Source: Spirochaetales bacterium (lineage in GTDB: Bacteria > Spirochaetota > Spirochaetia > DSM-2461). Taken from it: a DNA stretch of 61,307 nt. The stretch covers positions 1-61,307 of the forward strand of contig JAFGXR010000107.1 in assembly GCA_016936555.1 (NCBI GenBank), in the 5' to 3' direction. Below the pieces are notes generated by a model. It searched no databases. It worked only from the letters and a program-made list of their open reading frames with translations, and had not been told where the DNA came from. Position numbers and translations under genes: made by a program. This document shows, one piece after another, positions 1-7,672 of this stretch (position 1 is its first letter; each line of letters starts with the position of its first letter).

Positions 1-450
1 ATGGCCGGAAGAAGCAGAAGCAACATAAAAATTCGTTTCATTCCTAGTCTCCTTGTTTTTTCGTTGCTTCATTGTCCCCCGGTCCTTGGGAATCGGGCTA
101 GAGGAGCTTTATGTCATGGATGGTTGTTTGATTATAGCAAGAATTTACTATAATAACAGAAAATTGCTACGGATATCAGTTTGGTTCAACTCCCCGGTCC
201 ATTCTTTCCTGTGCATCAGGATTATCTATGTGCCAGCCGGGCGTAATCCTCCTTTCATCTGAAGAGAATATCCCCTTCAGAATCTGCTCAGCGCTGCCGG
301 TTCCATGAAGCAGACCGGAAACTTTTTAAGGCAATATTCATCCTGAAGAGCATTTTTCTGATAGATTTATTATAATTCAACTTATCAAATATATATATTG
401 AAGTGAACCCATGACGGGGAATGAATCGTGTTAAGGGAAGAGGATTCAAA
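1..450. other. Upstream region without an assignable gene
   Basis: No convincing gene is visible in this stretch. A 50-codon frame begins at base 1 and stops near 165, but it resembles no family and has unusual composition. A TATAAT at 149-154 has a weak TTGATT at 128-133, and another TATAAT lies at 371-376 without a good -35. Either could feed the glucosidase gene that starts at 451. No riboswitch or tRNA fold was recognised. Confidence 0.4.
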
Positions 451-2157
451 ATGGAAAAAAGATGGTGGCATAAAGAAGCGGTCTATCAGATCTACCCCAG
501 AAGTTTCAAAGATTCGAACGGAGACGGCATCGGCGATCTGCAGGGGATTATCAGCGAACTCGATTATCTGGAAAAGCTGGGTGTTAAAGTCATCTGGCTG
601 AGTCCCATATACAAATCCCCCATGGACGATAACGGCTATGATATCAGCGATTACCGGGTTATCGCTCCGGAGTTCGGAACCATGGAGGATTTTGACGAAC
701 TGATTGAAAAGTCCTCGAAAAAAGGGATCCGCCTGGTTATGGATCTTGTTGTCAATCACACGAGCGACGAGCACCCCTGGTTCATCGAATCCCGCAGCTC
801 CCGGGATAACCCCAAAAGGGACTGGTATATCTGGAAGGATCCCGCTGCCGATGGCGGAGTGCCCAATAACTGGGGGTCTTATTTCACCAGAAGCGCCTGG
901 GAGCCCGATGAAAAAACGGGGCAGTACTACCTCCATCTGTTCAGTAAAAAACAGCCCGACCTGAACTGGGCCAACAGACAGGTCCGGGAAGCCGTCTATG
1001 ATATGATGCATTTCTGGCTTAAGAAGGGGATAGGCGGTTTCCGCATGGATGTTATCAATATGATCGGCAAACCGGCGGACTTTCCCCCGGCTGCCATAAC
1101 AGACAGAGGGGTCGCCGGATTCGAGCACTGGGCCAACAATTCCAGAGCCCATGAATACCTGAGGGAAATGCACCGGGACGTTCTGAGCCGTTACGATGTC
1201 CTCACAGTCGGGGAAACGCCCTTCGTCACTCCCTTTGACGGTCAGCTTTATTCCCATCCCGACAGAAAAGAACTGGGCATGATCTTTCAGTTCGAACATA
1301 TGGACGTGGACAGAGGGGCTCTTGAGGAGCTGAAGAAACCGCTGGATCTGGTCAAATTCAAACAGATCATGTCGAACTGGCAGACCGGCCTGGAGGGGAG
1401 GGGATGGAACTCCAACTACTGGTCCAATCACGATCAGGCGCGGGCGGTGTCCCGTTTCGGAAACGACAGGGAGTACCGGGTGGAAAGCGCCAGGATGCTG
1501 GGGACGACACTGCATATGATGAGCGGAACGCCCTATATCTATCAGGGCGAGGAGATCGGCGCGGTCAACACCTATTACGATAGGATTGAAGATTACAACG
1601 ATCTTATGGACCATCATTATTACGATCTTCTTATTAATGATCACAAAATGTCTCCCGCTGAGGCCATCAGGAGAATCCAGCCCTTTTCCCGCGATAACGC
1701 CCGGGTTCCCATGCGCTGGACCGGCGGAAAGAATAACGGCTTTACCAGCGGCGAGCCTTGGCTGAAAATGGACGGTCCGGGAGCCCGTATTTATGCCGAA
1801 GAAGCTATGGCCGATGAAAATTCCATTTTTTATCATTACAAAGAACTGATCCGGCTGAGGCGGGAGAGCGAATACAGCGATACGATTGTCTATGGAAAAA
1901 GCGTATTGCTCGATCCGGAAGATCCTTCGGTCTATGCTTTTATAAGGGAAGGGAACGGGCAGAGGCTGCTGGTTGTTTCCAACTTTACCACAGAGACGCT
2001 TTCCAGAAGTTATCCCTACGAGGTGAAAAAGGCTGTTCTCTCAAATTATGAAATGAGCTCGAAGGAAGCGGATGCCCGGGCTTTGACTCTGCGGCCCTAT
2101 GAGTCTGTTGTTTTTTCAGTACGAGCAACCCCTGTATCGATATCAGAGCCACTTTAA
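451..2157 (+). CDS. malL: Oligo-1,6-glucosidase / alpha-glucosidase (GH13)
   Basis: A cytoplasmic GH13 enzyme of 568 residues that should hydrolyse isomaltose-type or short malto-oligosaccharides from the non-reducing end. It opens with the family's WWHKEAVYQIYPRSF block and carries the catalytic triad at the expected spacing: nucleophile D200 (GFRMD), acid/base E255 (VGE) and D328 (NHD). These positions nearly coincide with those of Bacillus oligo-1,6-glucosidases. The start at 451 is chosen over the in-frame ATG at 421 because AAGGGAAGAGG lies just upstream of it. There is no signal peptide. The gene stands alone, convergent with ppnP. Trehalose-6-phosphate hydrolase is a close relative and cannot be fully excluded without an alignment, so the substrate is inferred. 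Confidence 0.9.
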   Translation: MEKRWWHKEAVYQIYPRSFKDSNGDGIGDLQGIISELDYLEKLGVKVIWLSPIYKSPMDDNGYDISDYRVIAPEFGTMEDFDELIEKSSKKGIRLVMDLVVNHTSDEHPWFIESRSSRDNPKRDWYIWKDPAADGGVPNNWGSYFTRSAWEPDEKTGQYYLHLFSKKQPDLNWANRQVREAVYDMMHFWLKKGIGGFRMDVINMIGKPADFPPAAITDRGVAGFEHWANNSRAHEYLREMHRDVLSRYDVLTVGETPFVTPFDGQLYSHPDRKELGMIFQFEHMDVDRGALEELKKPLDLVKFKQIMSNWQTGLEGRGWNSNYWSNHDQARAVSRFGNDREYRVESARMLGTTLHMMSGTPYIYQGEEIGAVNTYYDRIEDYNDLMDHHYYDLLINDHKMSPAEAIRRIQPFSRDNARVPMRWTGGKNNGFTSGEPWLKMDGPGARIYAEEAMADENSIFYHYKELIRLRRESEYSDTIVYGKSVLLDPEDPSVYAFIREGNGQRLLVVSNFTTETLSRSYPYEVKKAVLSNYEMSSKEADARALTLRPYESVVFSVRATPVSISEPL

Positions 2158-2204
2158 AGTTGTATGTCGAGAGGGATTTCAAAGTCGAATCGATGTAGTC
2201 TCGT

Positions 2205-2519
2205 CTATTTGATATAGCTGCAGCAGTAATCGGCTACTTTGTTTACTTTCAGTTTGAACTTCGACTGCGCCGGAACTTCAAAGGTTTCCCCGCCCTTGAC
2301 GGACTGCCAGTTCTCCTGACCGGGGAGCAGAATATCCATTTCGCCTGAGAGAATCTCCATGATCTCCTTATCGGCGGTTCCGAATTCGTAATCGCCCGGA
2401 AGCATTATCCCGAGAGTTTTTTTTGAGCCGTCGGCGAACAGTACTGTCCGGCTGGTCACTTTTCCGTCGAAATAGATATTCGCTTCTTTTATAATCGATA
2501 CATTTTCAAACTTTGACAT
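2205..2519 (-). CDS. ppnP: Pyrimidine/purine nucleoside phosphorylase PpnP
   Basis: A small single-domain cupin of 104 residues matching the PpnP/YaiE (DUF1255) family in length and throughout its sequence, for example [20 protein letters not shown] and the [13 protein letters not shown] turn. Family members split nucleosides with phosphate into a base and ribose-1-phosphate, with broad base specificity, in the cytoplasm. The start has GGAG at good spacing. A promoter (TTGAAA-18-TATGCT) sits 40-69 bp upstream. It is probably monocistronic; the neighbouring phosphatase gene is on the same strand upstream but separated by 108 bp containing this promoter. Confidence 0.92.
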   Translation of the reverse strand: MSKFENVSIIKEANIYFDGKVTSRTVLFADGSKKTLGIMLPGDYEFGTADKEIMEILSGEMDILLPGQENWQSVKGGETFEVPAQSKFKLKVNKVADYCCSYIK

Positions 2520-2558
2520 TTCACACTCCTGGCTTCGGCTTCCCGATTCGTATTAATC

Positions 2559-2588
2559 AGCATATCCCGAATGATCCCGGCATTTCAA
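2559..2588 (-). promoter_or_regulatory. Sigma-70-type promoter of ppnP
   Basis: Reading the minus strand, -35 TTGAAA (2588-2583), an 18-bp spacer and -10 TATGCT (2564-2559). It is followed by a leader of about 30 nt with GGAG before the ppnP start. Confidence 0.5.
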
Positions 2589-2627
2589 CTGAGTGTGCAC
2601 CCAATGTCCCGCGGAATGAATTCCATC

Positions 2628-3191
2628 TTATTTGAAAAGCTCTCTGATTTCGGCAACTTCCAGATGGGGGATCGAGCGGTGTTCCCGCGGGGGAAGATCC
2701 ATGGCGGCTGCCTGAAGGATCTGAAGGCAGTCGCCGTGGGAAATCAGGAAGACGCTTTTATCAGAGTATTTCTCTTCCATTTCGGTTATAAAATCCTGAA
2801 CTCTGGCGGCGACTTCCCCGGGAGTTTCGATAGAATATTCTTTCAGGTCCTCCCCGCTTTTATCCATATCCCAGACCTTCCGGTAATAGTTGTTGCTCTT
2901 CCCTTCGAAAATTCCGAAAAAGCGCTCCCTCAAATTCGGCGTGAAGATGATCTCTCCGGCGTTCCAGGCTTCTGCAAGGATCCGCGACGTCTCTCTTGTC
3001 CTCCGGAAATCCGAGGAGCAGATGATGATATCTCTGTCCGGTCTATGGAGTTCAGCGGCTTTTTTCACCTGGGCGATTCCCTCCGGCGAAAGTCCGTAGC
3101 TTTCTGTTCCCGTTGCAGGATCGCTTATGATCAGCCCGCTGCTGTTTGCCAGGCTGTGGCCGTGGCGCATGATGTAGTATCTGTTTTTCAT
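2628..3191 (-). CDS. Histidine phosphatase family protein (phosphoglycerate-mutase-like)
   Basis: A 187-residue protein with the RHG signature right at the N-terminus (YYIMRHGHSLAN), the Arg motif SSDFRRTRET, and the late SHGD motif. These are the phosphohistidine and pocket residues of the branch-1 histidine phosphatases. Substrate cannot be read from the sequence; many relatives are small-metabolite phosphatases rather than glycolytic mutases. The start at 3191 follows AGGAGAGG and lies one base after the stop of the upstream dehydrogenase (TAA-C-ATG), so the two are translationally coupled. That coupling suggests a phosphatase acting in the same catabolic route as the dehydrogenase. Confidence 0.85.
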   Translation of the reverse strand: MKNRYYIMRHGHSLANSSGLIISDPATGTESYGLSPEGIAQVKKAAELHRPDRDIIICSSDFRRTRETSRILAEAWNAGEIIFTPNLRERFFGIFEGKSNNYYRKVWDMDKSGEDLKEYSIETPGEVAARVQDFITEMEEKYSDKSVFLISHGDCLQILQAAAMDLPPREHRSIPHLEVAEIRELFK

Positions 3192-3192
3192 G

Positions 3193-4287
3193 TTACCTCT
3201 CCTGAGAAAATCGGATCCCCCATTCGCGGCCGATCCCGCAGATACTGTCATAGGTCTTTTTCAAAAGGGGAATTCCCAGGCGGTCGTTCTCCCTTTCCCG
3301 CTCCATTTCCGGCAGTCCGGCATAATAGACCTGTTCCTCTCCTTCCGCCGGCGGGCTCTGCCGGATTTCCCCGAGCATCCGGTCCATATCACGGCGGAAG
3401 TCCCCGGGATCGCGGAAGCGGCTGATATCGATGGCCCCGAAGAAGTGGCTGACCCTCGCAGACGATTCGGCCGTATCATAAACCTGCTGGCCGAAGGAGG
3501 CGCCGCAGAGGACGCCGGTGAGTATGTCCACCATAACAGCCAGTCCGAAACCCTTATGGCCGCCGAGCTCCTTGCCCATTCCTCCGAGGGGCAGTATCCC
3601 CCCGCCGACTCTGTTCTGCATATCATCGAGCATGGATCGGGCGTCTCTGGCAGGTTTTCCGGTTTTCTCAACGGCCCATCCGGCGGGCAGCTCTTTTTCA
3701 AGACGCTCGTACACTTCCACTTTCCCCCGGGTGACGACGGTCGTCGACATATCCAGAACAAAGGCTTCCTCTTTGTCGGCGGGTGCGGCAAAGGCCAGCG
3801 GGTTGGTTCCGTACATAACCTGCCGTCCGAATGTCGGAACCCCGAGGGCCGCCGTATTGGTCATGGCTATGCCGATCATATTCTCACGAAGCGCCATTTT
3901 TGCGTAATAGCCGGCAATTCCGAAGTGGTTGGAGTCGCGGACGCACCCGAAGGCGGAACCGTTCGCTTTCGCCTTTTCGATGATCATTTCCATGGCTTTG
4001 ACGCTGACTGGTGCGCCCATGGCGCCATTGGCATTAATGACCAGAGAAGAAGGGGTTTCTGCGATGATATCGAAGGGGGCGCCGGATAGTATCTGACCGG
4101 ATTTCAATCCGTTGACATAGCGCCATAGCCTTCCCGTTCCGTGGGAAGGTATGCCCCAGGCATCGGCGGCGACCAGCACTTTCGACGCTGTGGCGGCATT
4201 TTCTTCCGATACTCCGAGCTGCTGAAATATCCTCTGGCAGTATAGTTCCAGAGACTGTCGATCGACGCGGATTTCATCATGTTCCAT
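3193..4287 (-). CDS. Ldh_2-family (malate/L-lactate-type) NAD(P)-dependent dehydrogenase
   Basis: A 364-residue member of the Ldh_2 family (PF02615), which interconverts 2-hydroxy acids and 2-oxo acids (malate, lactate, sulfolactate, ureidoglycolate or 2,3-diketogulonate). Visible landmarks are IPSHGTGRLWRY with the catalytic His of the SHG motif, DSNHFGIAGYY, YGTNPLAFAAP and GGHKGFGLAVMVD. It has no signal peptide. GGGAG precedes the start. It is divergent from the TRAP operon at 4511, an arrangement like that of yiaK with the yiaMNO transporter genes of Escherichia coli. This suggests it handles the acid that the TRAP system imports; which acid is unknown. It is coupled to the phosphatase gene downstream. 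Confidence 0.88.
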   Translation of the reverse strand: MEHDEIRVDRQSLELYCQRIFQQLGVSEENAATASKVLVAADAWGIPSHGTGRLWRYVNGLKSGQILSGAPFDIIAETPSSLVINANGAMGAPVSVKAMEMIIEKAKANGSAFGCVRDSNHFGIAGYYAKMALRENMIGIAMTNTAALGVPTFGRQVMYGTNPLAFAAPADKEEAFVLDMSTTVVTRGKVEVYERLEKELPAGWAVEKTGKPARDARSMLDDMQNRVGGGILPLGGMGKELGGHKGFGLAVMVDILTGVLCGASFGQQVYDTAESSARVSHFFGAIDISRFRDPGDFRRDMDRMLGEIRQSPPAEGEEQVYYAGLPEMERERENDRLGIPLLKKTYDSICGIGREWGIRFSQER

Positions 4288-4304
4288 AGCACGCTCCCAA
4301 TGCA

Positions 4305-4333
4305 GATTAAAAGCATAAAACCGTTTATGTCAA
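4305..4333 (-). promoter_or_regulatory. Possible promoter of the dehydrogenase-phosphatase pair
   Basis: On the minus strand a perfect TTGACA (4333-4328) lies 17 bp before TTAATC (4310-4305), a weak -10. It would give a leader of only about 10 nt. A TATAAT on the same strand near 4345-4350 lacks a matching -35. Confidence 0.35.
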
Positions 4334-4380
4334 AGGGGTCCATATTATAATACCGGGATCCCTATATAGATCGGGATGCT

Positions 4381-4405
4381 TCCGGCTCAGGAAAAATCCG
4401 GCTCA
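4381..4405. repeat. 9-bp direct repeat in the dehydrogenase/TRAP intergenic region
   Basis: TCCGGCTCA occurs twice, at 4381-4389 and 4397-4405, with a 16-bp period. It lies between the divergent dehydrogenase and dctP genes and could be a regulator site. The period is shorter than usual for LytTR sites, so no assignment is made. Confidence 0.35.
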
Positions 4406-4510
4406 CGGCTTATTATTCCTGTTCACCGGCGATTTTTCCCGTTCCCATGAATTCTCTTTGAGGCCGGTTTTTTTCATGTAGCATGAAGTCACTACAAAAG
4501 GAGGAACCCT

Positions 4511-5521
4511 ATGAAAAAAATCTGGGTCAGCGTCTTGGTTATCTCTATCGCATTAAGCGGTCTGTTCGCCGAAGGCAAACAGGACAACTCTGAAAAAACA
4601 TACAAAATTACAGCCGGTATCGGTCTCAATGACAAATCAGCTCAGTACGAAGGTCTGATGTATTTCAAGGAACTTGTTGAAAAAAACAGCAACGGCCGGA
4701 TTACTGTGGATGTCTATCATTCAAGCCAGCTCGGTGATGACAGGGAAATGATGGAAGCTCTTCAGAGAGGCGAGCAGGAAGTCACCTGTCCCTCCACGGC
4801 TCCCATTGTATCCTTTCAGCCGGAATTCGGCGTCTTCGATCTCCCCTTTCTTTTTCCCAATGAAAAAGCGGCTGATGCCGTTCTCGACGGCGAAATCGGA
4901 CAGGAGCTGCTCGACAGCCTTTCCATTGTGGGTCTGAAAGGTCTCGCTTTCTGGGAAAACGGATACAGAAACCTGACAAACAGCAAACGGGCGGTCTACA
5001 CTCCCGCCGATGTTAACGGTCTGAAAGTCAGAACCATGGAAAACCCCATGCACCTCGACGCCTGGACAACTCTCGGCGCCAACCCGACTCCCATGGCATT
5101 CGGCGAGCTCTTCTCCGCCATGCAGCAGGGCGTGGTCGACGGTCAGGAAAACCCCTGGGGAACCATTTATCTTCAGAACTTCTTTGAAGTACAGGGTTTC
5201 GCTACCGACACCGGTCATGTGTACTCTCCTTTTGTTCTGCTGATAGCTGAAAAATTCTTCAACGATCTGCCGGAAGATCTCCAGAAAGTGGTCCAGGATG
5301 CGGCCAACGCTTCCCGTGACAGAGAAAGGGAGCTGAACAGAAAGTACAACAGCGAGTACAAAGAGAAACTCAAAGAGGTTATGACTGTCGTGGAACTGAC
5401 TCCCGCTCAGAAAGCGGCATTCCAGTCCATGGTCATGCCCGTATACGATACCTATTCCAAAGCTATCGGCAAAGACCTTATCGACAGCGTTCTGGCTGAA
5501 ATCAAATCCGCCGGATACTGA
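4511..5521 (+). CDS. dctP: TRAP transporter substrate-binding protein DctP
   Basis: The periplasmic binding subunit of a TRAP transporter, 336 residues, with a cleavable signal peptide (about residues 1-20, ending near LSGLFAEG). It shows the family core NGLKVRTMENPMHLDAW with the ligand-carboxylate Arg of the KVR motif, NPTPMAFGELFSAMQQGVVDGQENP, and a long C-terminal helix. It has a near-perfect ribosome site (AAAGGAGG). The ligand is an organic acid by family rule. The neighbouring Ldh_2 dehydrogenase suggests a hydroxy- or keto-acid. A 155-bp foldable repeat separates it from dctQ, a usual place for a processing or stabilising hairpin that keeps the binding protein in excess. Confidence 0.93.
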   Translation: MKKIWVSVLVISIALSGLFAEGKQDNSEKTYKITAGIGLNDKSAQYEGLMYFKELVEKNSNGRITVDVYHSSQLGDDREMMEALQRGEQEVTCPSTAPIVSFQPEFGVFDLPFLFPNEKAADAVLDGEIGQELLDSLSIVGLKGLAFWENGYRNLTNSKRAVYTPADVNGLKVRTMENPMHLDAWTTLGANPTPMAFGELFSAMQQGVVDGQENPWGTIYLQNFFEVQGFATDTGHVYSPFVLLIAEKFFNDLPEDLQKVVQDAANASRDRERELNRKYNSEYKEKLKEVMTVVELTPAQKAAFQSMVMPVYDTYSKAIGKDLIDSVLAEIKSAGY

Positions 5522-5543
5522 TTCGGTCAGAGGTTTGCCTTTG

Positions 5544-5698
5544 ATACCCTCAAGGGTTGTTGTAATAGTTTTTACAGCCCTCGTTCGGCCTCTCCTGAGG
5601 CTGCATCGGCGAGCATGACTGAATTTAACTCCCTTCTCCCTCCGGGAGAAGGGGTGGGGATGAGGGTTTGGAATTTTACAACACCCCGAAGAGGGTAT
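5544..5698. repeat. Inverted-repeat-bounded foldable element between dctP and dctQ
   Basis: The left arm ATACCCTC..GTTGTAA (5544-5565) and right arm TTACAAC..GAGGGTAT (5676-5698) are near-complementary (about 20 of 23 positions). Inside are GCCTC-tcct-GAGGC and a strong hairpin CCTTCTCCC-tcc-GGGAGAAGG (about 5632-5653). The interior resembles the CCCTTCTCCCTCC-type palindromes common between bacterial genes. It may be a small non-autonomous repeat or an mRNA-processing element. No transposase is nearby. Confidence 0.6.
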
Positions 5699-5719
5699 AT
5701 CACCTTTATTGGAGTTCTG

Positions 5720-6226
5720 ATGAATATCAAAGATCAGTTAGTTAAAATAGAAAAGCTTTTCAATATTGTTCTCATATCTTTTACCATCGCCATGTTCGTC
5801 ATTGTCATTTTCAATGTCTTTATGCGGTTTGTCCTGAACAATTCCATCGGCTGGGCCGATGAGCTGTCCAGGTTTATTTTTATATGGATTTCCTTTCTCG
5901 GAGCCGTCCTCGCCTATAAGTCGGACGAACACGTGGGACTGAGCTTCGTCGTCGATAAAATAAAATCACAGGCTGTCAGGAAAACGCTCTTTTTCATTCA
6001 GCGTCTGGCGGTTCTCATTGTTCTGTTAATTATGACTTATTACGGGTACATCGTTACGGTCAGCGCCAGAAACGTTTCGCCGGCCCTTTCCATAACCCTG
6101 TCCACCGTTTATATGATAGTCCCTTTCAGCGCATTTCTGATGTGCCTGCTGGCCATAGGGAAAATAGCGGCCCTTTTTACCGGAAAGGACAATAATGCCG
6201 CTGAAGATTCGGAGGTAACGCTCTAA
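5720..6226 (+). CDS. dctQ: TRAP transporter small permease subunit DctQ
   Basis: A 168-residue inner-membrane protein with four predicted transmembrane segments (roughly residues 12-34, 48-66, 88-107 and 128-150), the usual DctQ size and topology. It includes the family stretch NSIGWADELSRFIFIWISFLG. The start at 5720 follows GGAG at 5 nt; the longer reading frame back to 5615 only runs through the intergenic repeat and is not credible. It pairs with DctM to form the membrane complex. Its stop overlaps the dctM start by one base (TAATG), so the two are translated together. Confidence 0.92.
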   Translation: MNIKDQLVKIEKLFNIVLISFTIAMFVIVIFNVFMRFVLNNSIGWADELSRFIFIWISFLGAVLAYKSDEHVGLSFVVDKIKSQAVRKTLFFIQRLAVLIVLLIMTYYGYIVTVSARNVSPALSITLSTVYMIVPFSAFLMCLLAIGKIAALFTGKDNNAAEDSEVTL

Positions 6227-7506
6227 TGCTTTGGATATTTTTACTCGTTCTGTTTATATCTGTTCTTATAGGGATTCCCGTGGTTTTTTCCCTGGGCGTG
6301 GCCAATGTGGTTCTTCTCTTTCTGATGGATCTGCCGCTCACCGTACTTCCCAGCAAGATGATTTCGGGGATGAACAGCTTTCCGCTTCTGGCCATTCCCT
6401 TTTTCATGTTCGTCGGCGAGGTCATGAACCAGGGCGGCATCGCCAAGAGACTGGTAAAGCTGGCCGATGCCATGATCGGCCATATTCCCGGCGGATTGGG
6501 CCATGTCAACATTATGGCCAGCATGTTTTTCGGCGGGATCAGCGGTTCGGCCATTGCTGACACGGCGGCCATCGGGGGGCTTATGGTCCCTCCCATGGTC
6601 CAGCAGAAATATCCCGCTCCCTATTCGGCGGCTGTAACGGCCAGTTCGGCTGTTATCGGGATTATCATCCCCCCCAGCATTCCCTTTATCTTTTTCGGAA
6701 TCGTGACGAGCACGTCTATTGCGAAGCTTTTCCTCGGAGGGATTATACCGGGGATTCTCGTGGGGCTGGCGCTGATGGTCACGACATACATTACCAGTAC
6801 GAAACACAGGTACGGTGTAGTCGGAGAGGGACAGAAATTTTCTTTGAAAAAAGTGGGCTCCTCCCTGAAAGAAGTCTGGCCTGCGCTGACTCTTCCCTTC
6901 ATTGTGGTAGGAGGTATTCTCGGCGGCGTTTTCACCGCAACCGAAGCGGGAGCCGTTTCCGCCGTCGTGGCGCTCTTTCTGGGGCTTTTCTACTATAAAG
7001 AGATCAAACTCAGGGATCTTCCCCGGATTCTTCTCTCTTCGGCCCGGACGACGGCGATCGTTCTCTTCCTCTGCGGCATGGCCATGGTCTCCGCCTGGCT
7101 GCTGACAAGAGCCCATGTGCCGACCGATCTGGCCAGACTTCTGACCAGCATAACCCAGTCGAAAATCCTCATCCTGCTCATGGCGAACCTGCTGCTCTTC
7201 CTGATCGGTTTCATTATGGACCTGATTCCGGCCATTCTCATTCTGGCTCCCATCCTGACGCCCGTTATGGTCCAGGTGGGGATCGATCCTGTCTTCTTCG
7301 GCGTCATCATGTCGATCAATCTGGGAATAGGTTTGATAACGCCTCCCGTGGGAACAGTTCTCTATGTGGCCTCGGGCGTGGCGAATGTGAAACTGGAAAA
7401 ACTGGTGACATCGCTGATTCCCTTTCTCATCACCCTGCTTATCGTACTCGTGGTGCTCATTCTTTTCCCGAATCTCGTCATGTTTATTCCCAATCTGTTC
7501 TATTAG
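6226..7506 (+). CDS. dctM: TRAP transporter large permease subunit DctM
   Basis: The 426-residue ion-coupled translocating subunit, with about 12 hydrophobic segments. It carries the characteristic blocks FPLLAIPFFMFVGEVMNQGG, GISGSAIADTAAIGG, SSAVIGIIIPPSIPF and LGIGLITPPVGT. It should drive uptake of the DctP-bound acid using a sodium or proton gradient. GGAGGT lies before the start, inside the dctQ end. The operon dctPQM is complete. A pair of mutually exclusive hairpins follows its stop, before the sensory cassette at 7673. Confidence 0.94.
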   Translation: MLWIFLLVLFISVLIGIPVVFSLGVANVVLLFLMDLPLTVLPSKMISGMNSFPLLAIPFFMFVGEVMNQGGIAKRLVKLADAMIGHIPGGLGHVNIMASMFFGGISGSAIADTAAIGGLMVPPMVQQKYPAPYSAAVTASSAVIGIIIPPSIPFIFFGIVTSTSIAKLFLGGIIPGILVGLALMVTTYITSTKHRYGVVGEGQKFSLKKVGSSLKEVWPALTLPFIVVGGILGGVFTATEAGAVSAVVALFLGLFYYKEIKLRDLPRILLSSARTTAIVLFLCGMAMVSAWLLTRAHVPTDLARLLTSITQSKILILLMANLLLFLIGFIMDLIPAILILAPILTPVMVQVGIDPVFFGVIMSINLGIGLITPPVGTVLYVASGVANVKLEKLVTSLIPFLITLLIVLVVLILFPNLVMFIPNLFY

Positions 7507-7521
7507 AGGACTGAAGATAGA

Positions 7522-7554
7522 CCGGAAAATCTGTTCAACCGGATTTTCCGGTTG
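7522..7554 (+). promoter_or_regulatory. Two mutually exclusive hairpins after dctM
   Basis: CCGGAAAATC (7522-7531) is perfectly complementary to GATTTTCCGG (7542-7551), while CAACCGG (7536-7542) is complementary to CCGGTTG (7548-7554). The two stems share bases and cannot coexist. No U-run follows, so a standard intrinsic terminator is unlikely; processing or attenuation is possible. Confidence 0.45.
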
Positions 7555-7672
7555 AAGGGCATTGGTGATCCTGATGGAGTTACTGATTGTTCCCGCCGGC
7601 GATCCTGGAATATTCAGCTTGCCAGAGCCGGCCGTCGGGGCGACAATAGATTATGGAGAACAGCAGTCGGTT

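Noticed and set aside
53-262. 69-codon frame near the left edge
   Set aside because: No ribosome site, odd composition and no family resemblance.
385-1836. Long open frame antisense to the GH13 gene
   Set aside because: It mirrors the glucosidase codon pattern, resembles no family, and the plus-strand gene is certain. The same reasoning excludes the other long antisense frames over dctM, the DUF2339-like gene and the synthase.
5544-5698. Insertion sequence or confirmed MITE
   Set aside because: No transposase and no target duplication could be seen, and other copies cannot be checked here; reported only as a foldable repeat.
5615-5719. N-terminal extension of dctQ back to 5615
   Set aside because: The extra residues are the translation of the intergenic repeat; GGAG before 5720 and the DctQ length support the shorter start.
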